NCBI GenBank assembly: GCA_002887195.1 | Contig: PJAB01000002.1 | Location: forward strand, 1-64,000 | Direction of reading: 5' to 3' | Source: Chrysochromulina parva | Lineage: Eukaryota > Haptophyta > Prymnesiales > Chrysochromulinaceae | Length of the DNA stretch: 64,000 bases | In this document: one piece after another, positions 19,896-27,875 of the stretch | How the letters are laid out: the number at the start of each line of letters is the position of its first letter | How positions within the stretch are numbered: position 1 is the stretch's first letter | Made by a program: the position numbers and the translations under genes | The notes under the pieces: model-generated | Seen by the model: only the letters and a program-made list of their open reading frames with translations | The model's database searches: none | Told to the model about the DNA's origin: nothing

Positions 19896-20210
19896 GGATG
19901 ACAGCTGTCTCGCTCGCCCCTAGGAGAGACGCCTGAAGACTAAGAAGGCTGACAAACGCCCTCAGCCCGCGACTGCATTGCCGATAGCGGTCCGATTTGA
20001 AGATCTCGGCGATTTCATCAGGCAAAGTGCAAAGTCACCGGATCAGGTGATCAAAGTTGTCCAAACCTCTCCATATCTCCGCTCACCTCTTCCGAGAAAA
20101 ATACATGGACTTAAGCAAGAGCAACCGAGTACAGTACAGTACTCCAGCCAGCAGGGTAGGATCACTTGCAAGCTCCGACTTCAGCACCAAAGTCACACCC
20201 TCGTCCGTGA
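19896..20210. promoter_or_regulatory. Divergent promoter region, bHLH and SGNH genes
   Basis: 315 bp between divergent ATGs, less GC-rich around 19975-20110. No defined element recognised. Confidence 0.4.
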
Positions 20211-22862
20211 ATGGCGTCCGACCACGGCGCAAGGCGGCGCCCGATGCGGCTGCTCGCCATATCGTCGCAGGCGAGCACGACGCCATGGCCGCTGCTCGTG
20301 CTGCGTGGACTCAATCGCAGCATCGCAGAGCTCACCCATGTTTCCATTGCCGACCTTGAGGCGACTGCATGCCTGCCAAAGCCGCTCCTCGCACAGCTCG
20401 GAGCATCAGCGGACGTGCTGCTCTTTGAGCTCGGGCGGAACTCGACCGCCCACTATGCATCCATCATAGCGCTTGCCGAGCGGCTACTGCGCGCGACGGC
20501 CTCGACCATGTCACGGCCGAGTGCTGCGCTGCTTCTGCACTGTGCCACGCCCGTGGCATCAGGCCTTGGCCCAGTGCAGCGGGAGCACATGGCCTTGCGC
20601 TCACTCACCCATCCGCTCTCGCTCTTTGCCCAATTCTACGGCCTACCGACCATGCTCTCATGCGGCGACCGTGGCGCTTCCGTTGGCGGCATCACCACTG
20701 CTAGCGCCTCATCTGGCATCGACGACGACGACGACGAGCTAGCGGCCATGACGCTGCGATGGCTGCGCTCGTCAAGGACTGCCGAGGCCAGGGCGGGCCC
20801 GCGCGTGGCATGGCGCATGCCTGAGCGACAGATGCTGCTCGATGGATCGGCCGAGGCGTTGGATCGGCCGTGCGTCGTCAAGAGCGACGGGCTTCGGTGT
20901 GGCGTGTGGCGCGCGGGCGCAATCGCAGCTGCCTCGTGCCCCAAGTGGCTTGCCAACGGCGGCGATGGAAGCCGCCAGGACGCGCACGATCGTGACGGGC
21001 GCATCCACCACAGGGACGCTCAGGCCCATACCGGCTGGCCGTGGCAGACGAGCGTGAGTGCATCATCAGCGGCCGCCGCCGCCGGCGCTGCACGCTCGCC
21101 CAACACGGCACTCGGTCTCTGCCAGAGGGTCCTTAGCATGCCAGCAACCACTACTACAGACGAGCAGCAAGAGTGCGCGATAGGATCGGCGGACCAGTCG
21201 GCCGCGGCCGTCGCAGCGGCGCTCAGTGGCCCAAGCGGTAGCGCACAGGCCGGCGGCGCCGGTGGCCCTGCCGGCGGCCCTGCCAGTGGCGGGTCGCTCG
21301 AGACGGCGCTCGAGGCGGCGCTCCCAAATGCGCAGACGGCGCTCGAGACGGCGCTCGCGCGCACGCGTGCGCACATGGGGCATCTTGCCGACTGGGCACG
21401 CATGCTTGCGAAGCTCGAGAGTGGACAGGAGGTGGCCATCGGCGTGCTTGGTGGCTCGATGAGCCTGCCCTCCCGCTCCAACCACACGCCCAACTGGCCC
21501 GAAGGGCTCCTAGGCTGGATGCAGCGCACGTGGCCGGCGGCGCGCCTCTCACTCCACAACGGCGCGATCGGCGCGACGGGCTCCGCCTTCTTTGCTCTGT
21601 GCTCCGAGAACCGGCTACCTGAGCGGGTGGACTTGATCATACTTGAGCACGCCCTCAACGACGCCGAGCATCAGCCCGTGGTCGACGCGGAGTCCCTTCG
21701 GAGGCGTGTGCTCGTGTACGAGCTGCTCGTGCGCCGCTTGTTGCACCGCCCCCATCGGCCTGCGCTCCTCTTCCTCAGCTGGGATCGTCTGGGCTGGTGT
21801 GCTAACTTGGAGCGCGGCCATGCACGACAGCGCATCCTCGAGGGCCCTTGGCGCGGCGTGCCCTGGCTGCACTCGCCGCAGATCGCCGTCGACGCCGTGG
21901 CGCGCTGGTATGATCTGCCCTCGCTCGCACCGCGCAATGCGCTCTGGCATCGCGACTGCGCGGATCTGCGCTTCCGAGGCACCCTGTGTGACTCATATGG
22001 TTTGTATGGGTGCGGCCACCTGAAGCCCCTCGGGGCGGCCGTCGTCACTAGGATCCTCACGAGCTTTCTCAACGAGAGCACCGCGCGTGCACGGAGCTAC
22101 TTGCGCCGGCGGCGGCAGCAGCCAAGGGACGTGGCTGCCCCATCTGGGTTGATCCCGATGCTTCTGCGGCGACGCGCGCCGCCGCCCAGCGTCAACGAGC
22201 CTAGCGCGGTCGGCAATGCCCTCGCGGCAGCGCGGCTGACGAGACCGAGTGCCCTGCCGCCGCCGCTGGTAGCGGCGATGGCGGAGCCGCGCCTCGGGAG
22301 TGGGCACGGCATCTGCCTGCGCGGCCGCACGCTCCTCAATCTGGCTTGGCGGGTGCTCAATGGCTCGTGGAGCTATGTAGAGCGGGACCCGGGCCAGCCG
22401 CTTACGGTCGATAAGCCGGGACTGCTCAGCTTGGTGGCACCGAGTGTGCTCGAGCTTGACGTGCCGCCGCCGCCCGCAGGCACGATCGCGCTCGGCTACC
22501 TGCGCTCGTACGACGAGAACATGGGCAACTTGCGCGTGGGCTGTGTCCGGGGATGCAGATGCAACGGTACCACACTCTACGGCTCGCATCGCCAACGCTC
22601 CTCCATCTTAGCAATGATGATGCTCCCCGTGCATCCACCGCAAGACCACGCGGCGAGCTGGGCCGCTGTCGACGCCACTGCGTGCACGCTCCGGCTCGAG
22701 CACGAGCCCGCCACTGGCAAACCGCAAAACTACCGCCACCGGCAGACACTCGGCGACAAGAAGTGGGGCAGTAAGTTCAAGGTGCTCGCGCTGGTTGAAC
22801 CCGCCGTGCTGCTCGATCCCGCCGATTTCAAGGAGCTTGAAAAGGGGGGGACCGGGTTGTGA
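20211..22862 (+). CDS. Large SGNH/GDSL-type hydrolase
   Basis: 883 residues. The hydrolase core spans about 395-625: block I IGVLGGSMSLPSRSN with the putative nucleophile Ser, block II Gly in HNGAIGATGS, block III LIILEHALNDAE with the oxyanion Asn, and block V GCGHLKPLG with the catalytic His. SGNH enzymes deacylate esters, in algae often of glycans or lipids. Residues about 20-150 look like a second, incomplete module of the same fold (ADVLLFELGRNSTAHYASII, then FYGLPTMLSCGD), suggesting an internal duplication. The C-terminal part (about 690-880) is beta-rich with a Cys-rich knot (CVRGCRCNG) and may bind substrate. Several Asn-x-Ser/Thr sites fit secretion, but no clean signal peptide is seen. 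Confidence 0.75.
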   Translation: MASDHGARRRPMRLLAISSQASTTPWPLLVLRGLNRSIAELTHVSIADLEATACLPKPLLAQLGASADVLLFELGRNSTAHYASIIALAERLLRATASTMSRPSAALLLHCATPVASGLGPVQREHMALRSLTHPLSLFAQFYGLPTMLSCGDRGASVGGITTASASSGIDDDDDELAAMTLRWLRSSRTAEARAGPRVAWRMPERQMLLDGSAEALDRPCVVKSDGLRCGVWRAGAIAAASCPKWLANGGDGSRQDAHDRDGRIHHRDAQAHTGWPWQTSVSASSAAAAAGAARSPNTALGLCQRVLSMPATTTTDEQQECAIGSADQSAAAVAAALSGPSGSAQAGGAGGPAGGPASGGSLETALEAALPNAQTALETALARTRAHMGHLADWARMLAKLESGQEVAIGVLGGSMSLPSRSNHTPNWPEGLLGWMQRTWPAARLSLHNGAIGATGSAFFALCSENRLPERVDLIILEHALNDAEHQPVVDAESLRRRVLVYELLVRRLLHRPHRPALLFLSWDRLGWCANLERGHARQRILEGPWRGVPWLHSPQIAVDAVARWYDLPSLAPRNALWHRDCADLRFRGTLCDSYGLYGCGHLKPLGAAVVTRILTSFLNESTARARSYLRRRRQQPRDVAAPSGLIPMLLRRRAPPPSVNEPSAVGNALAAARLTRPSALPPPLVAAMAEPRLGSGHGICLRGRTLLNLAWRVLNGSWSYVERDPGQPLTVDKPGLLSLVAPSVLELDVPPPPAGTIALGYLRSYDENMGNLRVGCVRGCRCNGTTLYGSHRQRSSILAMMMLPVHPPQDHAASWAAVDATACTLRLEHEPATGKPQNYRHRQTLGDKKWGSKFKVLALVEPAVLLDPADFKELEKGGTGL

Positions 22863-22946
22863 TAGGTGAGCGCACTCGTGCCCTTTCTCGCGATCCGCAC
22901 GTGATTCACACCAAGTCACTGTTAACGAAATTTCCTTGTGTACACG

Positions 22947-24203
22947 ATGGCTTCTGCTCGAGCGAGAACGTGCTGCGCACGTGCGATGCATACCCGCATG
23001 CCGGCTTCGCAACGCGCACTGAACGCAAACGAAGCCGTCGTCGAGCGCATCATCGCAAGCTATCTCAGGCCGGGCATCCTGAATCTGGCTCCAGGCGTGG
23101 CGCATTGGGCTCCGACGGCAGACGAGATGCCCTCGCGCATGTGGCGCCCAGAGCATAGCCGCTACGGAGCATGCCATGGTGCGCCGGTGCTCTTGACGGC
23201 GCTACGCGCGAAGCTCGCCACCGAGAACGGGCACGACATGAGCGAGCGCGAGGTGATGGTCACCAACGGCGCCAATCAGGCCTACGTCTCCACACTGCTC
23301 GCGCTGTGCGACCCTGGGGACGAGGTGGTGCTCTTCCGCCCGTACTACTTTAGCCATTTGGTGGCGATCCAGCTGCTCGGACTCGTGCCTCGCGTGCTGG
23401 CTTGCGATGACGAGGGGCTGCCAACGGTGCCCGCGCTGCGAGCTGCTCTCGAGGCGGCCAACGGCCGCGTGAAGGCGGTCACGCTGGTCAGCCCATCCAA
23501 CCCGAGCGGCGCGGTGTGCGGCATGGATCGGACGCGAGCGCTCCTCGAGACGTGCCGCGAGCATGGCGCGTGGCTCGTGGCGGACGAAGCATACGAACAC
23601 TTCATTCATGAAGGGGAGACTTACCATTCTCCGGCGGGCGCTCCGTTGCCTCTGGAGCTCACTGATGGGGTCGTGAGCCTCTTCACCTTCTCCAAGTCCT
23701 ACGGGCTCGCCGGCTGGCGCGTGGGGTACGCGAGCTACCCCACACGACTCCACGAGCCTCTGCTCAAGGTGCAGGACACTCTGCCCACGCATGCAACCTT
23801 GGTCTCGCAGGAGGTCGGTGCACATGCGCTTACGGCCCTCGGACAGCCTTGGGTAGCCAAGCAGCTCGCTAGCCTAAGCCCCGCGCGTGAGGCTCTGTGG
23901 AGGGTACTCGCGCCGCTCTATGAGGCTACTGCCGGCCCCGCAGGAGCGCCCTCGGCAACGCGTCCACGCGGCGCGTTCTACTTCCTGTTGCCGCTGCCAG
24001 AAGGTGTGGACGAGGAGGTTGCGATAGCGCGGCTGGCGCAGCGCCATGGGCTGCTGCTGCTGCCGGGCAGTGCCTTTGGCTGTCCGGGCAAGCTTCGGCT
24101 CTCGTACGGAGGGCTGGGCGATCAGGCGTCTGTCGATTTGGCGGCGGAGCGGCTCGCGAGAGGCGTACATGACCTCATCTCTCTCTCCGGTGGTCGCTCA
24201 TGA
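22947..24203 (+). CDS. PLP-dependent class I/II aminotransferase
   Basis: 418 residues from the ATG at 22947 (a second ATG 13 codons on is possible). Fold-type I marks in order: NGANQAYVSTLLAL (phosphate end), FRPYYFSH (aromatic over PLP), SPSNPSGAV with the PLP-contacting Asn, DEAYEHF with the pyridine-N Asp near residue 212, SFTK-like FTFSKSYGLAGWRVGY with the Schiff-base Lys near 248, and KLRLSYG with the carboxylate-binding Arg. It resembles the aspartate/kynurenine aminotransferase group; the amino donor is not predictable. The first 20 residues (MASARARTCCARAMHTRM) are basic and Ser/Ala-rich, perhaps a mitochondrial presequence. It follows the SGNH gene by only 84 bp on the same strand, but each presumably has its own promoter. 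Confidence 0.93.
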   Translation: MASARARTCCARAMHTRMPASQRALNANEAVVERIIASYLRPGILNLAPGVAHWAPTADEMPSRMWRPEHSRYGACHGAPVLLTALRAKLATENGHDMSEREVMVTNGANQAYVSTLLALCDPGDEVVLFRPYYFSHLVAIQLLGLVPRVLACDDEGLPTVPALRAALEAANGRVKAVTLVSPSNPSGAVCGMDRTRALLETCREHGAWLVADEAYEHFIHEGETYHSPAGAPLPLELTDGVVSLFTFSKSYGLAGWRVGYASYPTRLHEPLLKVQDTLPTHATLVSQEVGAHALTALGQPWVAKQLASLSPAREALWRVLAPLYEATAGPAGAPSATRPRGAFYFLLPLPEGVDEEVAIARLAQRHGLLLLPGSAFGCPGKLRLSYGGLGDQASVDLAAERLARGVHDLISLSGGRS

Positions 24204-24843
24204 TTCGCTACCGGGATGCTCAAGTTTCGTCAAGATGCTAAGCTGCTGTGAACACACGGTCGTTCACAACGAAAACGCGACGCAGTCAGCCAGCGCCCTC
24301 CAACGGCATTAGTATCCCCGATGGACGAAGTGCGTGACGGACGGCTCCGAGGAAGTCGATACGTGATAGTCTCGAGCGGTCTCAGAGGTTCTCGGAAGGT
24401 ATAACCTAGCTTCCTAGGTATGGTTACGGCCCTCGCGGGGGGGGCGAACAAGAACGCCTGAGACGACCTGAGAAAACGTAAGATATTGCATTGAAAAAAA
24501 GGGGACAGGCGGACCCGGGAACGCGGATCGACTGGAGGACTGGTGCGTGGTGGTCACCGGAGCATACATGCAACATGGCGCACACCACATTAACAACACA
24601 GAAGCAACTCAAAGAGGCTTTGGCAAGAGCCAAGAGGACGACGGGCATGCAGAAATAGAGAAATACAACGAAGGACAACGTATCGTAGTGGGAAAGTCCG
24701 GCTCCACTCGACGAGCGCTGCGCAGAGATTATAGCTCACTGAGGGCTGAGAAGCTCACCTCGATGTGGTTGTGCTCACAGCCCCAGCGGGGCCTATTGAG
24801 CTGAGCCAAGCCTTGGCAATTTGATGATGACCAGCGTGATCAG
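24204..24843. other. Convergent intergenic region with a copy of the PP2C 3' end
   Basis: Mostly no gene. At 24793-24841 (minus strand) lies a degenerate copy of the last 15 codons of the PP2C gene, reading ITLVIIKLPRLGSAQ then stop. Confidence 0.7.
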
Positions 24844-26086
24844 TTATTCAGCTGAGCCTAGCCATGGCAACTTGATGATGATCAGCGTGATATCATCTCG
24901 GTAGTCGCCCTCCTCAACCTTCCACATATAGCTTGCCTGCTCAGCGACGACCTCGGTCATCTCCTGCACGTCCCCGCTCTTCACGCCGTGGCAAATGTCG
25001 GCGACCTGCTGCGACGAGAGCAGCTCCCACACCCCATCGGTAGCGATTATGATCGCAAAGTCATCCTCCACAATGTCGTACTCGGTGATCTCCGGCTCGG
25101 AGATCACTCCTACCGTCGCCGCCGCATGGTCGCCTATTGAGCGTGCCATCGCGAGCCCCCGCAGGTTGTGCCAGACGCGCGCGGGCGAGCCGTTGGCGCC
25201 CGCCTGCGCCATAGACGAACGGGCACAGAGCGCCATCCATGTGAGCAACAGCGGCCGCGGCGGCAAGGGCAGAGGTAGCGGCAGTGCGCGAAGCGGCACG
25301 GTGGCGCGCGCGCGCGCGGCGGCAAGGCAGCGGCGGCAAGGCAGCGGCGGCAAGGCAGCGGCGGCAAGGCAGCGGGCGGCAGCGCACCGGCGTGATGTGA
25401 CCGCCCATGCTCAGGATGCGCTTCATCTCGCCGGGCGAGTCGGGCTTGTGGTCGCTCGTCAGGTCGACGGCTTTGAGACCGTTAGCCGACTTGCGCATCA
25501 CGATCGCTCGCGAGTCGCCCGAGTTGGCGAGCCAGCAGTGATTGTCCTTGATGAGACAAGTGACAGCGGTGGTGCCGCTCACGCTCGCGTCCATCTCATT
25601 GGCGAGATCACTGTCAACCTGGACATACGCATATTTTAGCGTGCCGCCCACATCAGACCATAGCGCCTCGCCCTGGGCTGCGAGCACTGCGGGCAGGTGC
25701 TGCAGCACAAACTCGGACACCTTCTCGCCCGCCCGCCCGTGCCCGTCGTACACGCCAAACATGCCGCAGTTCTCCAAGTCGGTGAACGGGTAGATGGCAA
25801 CGCCACGATCCTGGTTGATCTTGGCCGTCGAGCCGCCCGGCACCGGCTCGAAGCCGCCCATCGTCTTGCAGCCAACCGATGGCATCGGCGATTGCACCTC
25901 CGATGGCTGCCCACCTATGTTACCGTCGCTGCCGTACACGCTCAGCCGCCTGTTTCCTACTGGCAGGTGGCTCATCGACAGCCGGCGGTCTCGAAAGCTC
26001 TTTGCCCTGTCAGGTGAGCCCGCCGCCTGGGATCCCTCAGCGCCATCGCCAGCGCCCTGATCACCCTTGCTGCTGCTGCAGCCCAT
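24844..26086 (-). CDS. Protein phosphatase 2C, predicted N-myristoylated, one intron
   Basis: Ser/Thr phosphatase of the PPM family. The start is set at 26084-26086 because it yields MGCSSSKGD, a strong N-myristoylation and palmitoylation signal implying membrane attachment. Exon 1 is 25388-26086 and exon 2 is 24844-25203; the 184-bp intron reads CCG|GTGCGC ... GCGCAG|GCGGGC. The spliced protein has 352 residues with metal-site motifs NQDRGVAI (91-93), DGHGRAG (114-117), SGTTAVTCLI, ANSGDSRAIV, LAMARSIGD, ATDGVWELL and a terminal DDITLIII, so the enzyme should be active. The intron contains four copies of the 14-bp unit GGCAAGGCAGCGGC (plus-strand sense). A partial duplicate of the last codons lies just downstream. 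Splicing is inferred from continuity of the family motifs. Confidence 0.93.
25318..25376. repeat. 14-bp minisatellite inside the PP2C intron
   Basis: Four tandem copies of GGCAAGGCAGCGGC, bordered by a GC dinucleotide run, within the intron at 25204-25387. Confidence 0.85.
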
Positions 26087-26743
26087 GAGCCTCACGTGCG
26101 CTCTCTGACGCGCACGCGGCAGGCGTCGCAGACCCAGCCTGGCGCTTGATCGGCCGACCAAGGAGAGCTCTTCGCACCGCTCAATTCTTTTTCGGATCCT
26201 ACATGATAGAACGAACTTGGACTCGCACCTCGTCTCTCCCGAGCTCACCACACTCCGTCACAAAGCTGCCTCGTGGGCACCTCAAGTGAGGACGAGCGGA
26301 GGTTGTCGTGCACTGGAGCACTCACGAGTCAACGTGCAGTGCCCTGTCCCCGAGTTACTCCCAGCATCACGCGCTAGCTCCAGCGCGGCAGCATGTTGAG
26401 TGGCAGCACCATGGACCATGCCACCCATCCTCAACACACATCCGAGTCATCACACTCTCCTCGGAACTCGGGTCTCGCGCTGCCGCTCTCACCCAGTCCC
26501 AGAGCTCTCACCTTTCTAAACAGAGAAACCGCGGTCGGTGAACACGAAAGAAATCTACTGTAACTAGCCGCTCCTTCGCACGACCAAGGCTTGAAGCATG
26601 AAGGCAGGGGCGCGTCGGGCGAGGCAGAGTCGCAAAATATTGGACCGACTCAGTCTGGGTTCTGGCGGGCTCTGGGTCGGGCCAAGTTGAAAGGACTACC
26701 TGTCAACTTTCCGCGAGCGAGCCGACAGGACCAGGCGGCCCGC
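26087..26743. other. Upstream region of PP2C / downstream of NDUFA13
   Basis: 657 bp with no credible ORF or repeat. Presumably the PP2C promoter and the NDUFA13 3' region. Confidence 0.45.
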
Positions 26744-27466
26744 TCATCGCACGCCGAAGACCTCCATGGGCGACATGTAGCGCGTCTTGTACACGCTCGC
26801 ACCCGCCTCCCAGTTGGGCACGTCCTTCATGAGCTCCGCCTCGTTCTCAAGCATCTTGCTCTTGATGAACGCCGCCCTGCACACGCGCGTCACGCACCCA
26901 CGCGAGAGAGGAGGTGAGTGCAAAGGAAGTCAACTGAGCTCCGACGCAGCCGGGCTCCTGTGACGCCGCCGCGGCCGAGCCAAGCGACGCGCGGACGCGG
27001 ACAGCGCGCGCGCGGCGGGGCGCGGCCTGCATACTTGACGTCCGACTCAGCAGTCAGGAAGGGCAGCACGGCCATGCGAATATCCAGCTCCTCGCGGTTG
27101 AACGCCCTGCGCATCGAAGGCGAAGGTCACCCGTGAGTCAGTGGGCTGGCTGGCGCACAGGTAGCACTCGATACAAGGCAGGCGACTCAGCAGCAGCAAC
27201 AGCGCTCTAAGAAGCTGCAGCGCGCTGCCAGCCTCGAAAGCTCGGCGCGCTTGCCTGCGCTGGCGGTTGGCGGCGATAATCTGGTACATGCCATATGTGA
27301 AGGTGAGCACAAGCCCCGACATGAGCGCGACCGAAGACAGGCCGCCGGCGGGCAGGCTGCGCTGGATCTTGACAGCCGGGAAGCCACCGGGCGGAGGGCC
27401 ATCCTGCACAAAATTGCCGGGCGTCTTGGGCCCGGCTGAGGCGAAGAGCGGTCGGGTCCAGCGCAT
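26744..27466 (-). CDS. NDUFA13: Complex I subunit NDUFA13 (GRIM-19), three exons
   Basis: Reconstructed from three exons: 27255-27466, 27035-27106 and 26744-26876, giving 138 residues, the usual size. Exon 1 has the family block DGPPPGGFPAVKIQRSLPAG and a transmembrane helix (SSVALMSGLVLTFTYGMYQI). Exon 2 reads AFNREELDIRMAVLPFLTAE. Exon 3 carries MKDVPNWEAGASVYKT, close to the conserved MKDVP-W block, and ends at SPMEVFGVR. The protein sits in the membrane arm of mitochondrial complex I and is inserted by its single helix. Intron 1 (27107-27254) uses a GC donor (CGCAG|GCAAGC ... GCGCAG|GGCG); intron 2 (27007-neighbourhood to 27034, i.e. 26877-27034) is GTATGC ... TGCAG. Both joins preserve frame and family sequence, so the model is strong although not tested by transcripts. 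Confidence 0.9.
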
Positions 27467-27875
27467 GGTGGCAGACCTGCCAGGACGCACTCGCACAGGC
27501 ACTCGTCAAGTGGGAGGCGACAGTGCTGTGGAGACACTGCATTTACACGGACTTTGTTTTAACAGCCTGTTCACACTGGTCTAACTCTCAAAGAGTCAAA
27601 GACAAACTTCTAACTTGTGATGTGCACCGCGTACCCTTTGACGTTAACGGAGTGCTGAACAAATGCCTACTCTTCCGTTCGTTTCCAAAATACGACAAAT
27701 AACGGGAATGAATCGCGGTCCGGGACGTTGGAAACGTGGAAGCCCCGGCCCCCCTTCGAGGCCCGAGGGAGACACGTGGCACCAGAGTCCGCTCATAGAA
27801 GCGCCGGCCACACGAGGACACGAGAGGACACGAGAGGATACGAGAGGACAGAGCTCTGCTCCCCCGAGTGCTTGG
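27467..27875. other. Intergenic region with 10-bp tandem repeat
   Basis: Between NDUFA13 and the APC2 3' end. About four copies of ACGAGAGGAC-like units lie at 27810-27852. No gene seen. Confidence 0.5.
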
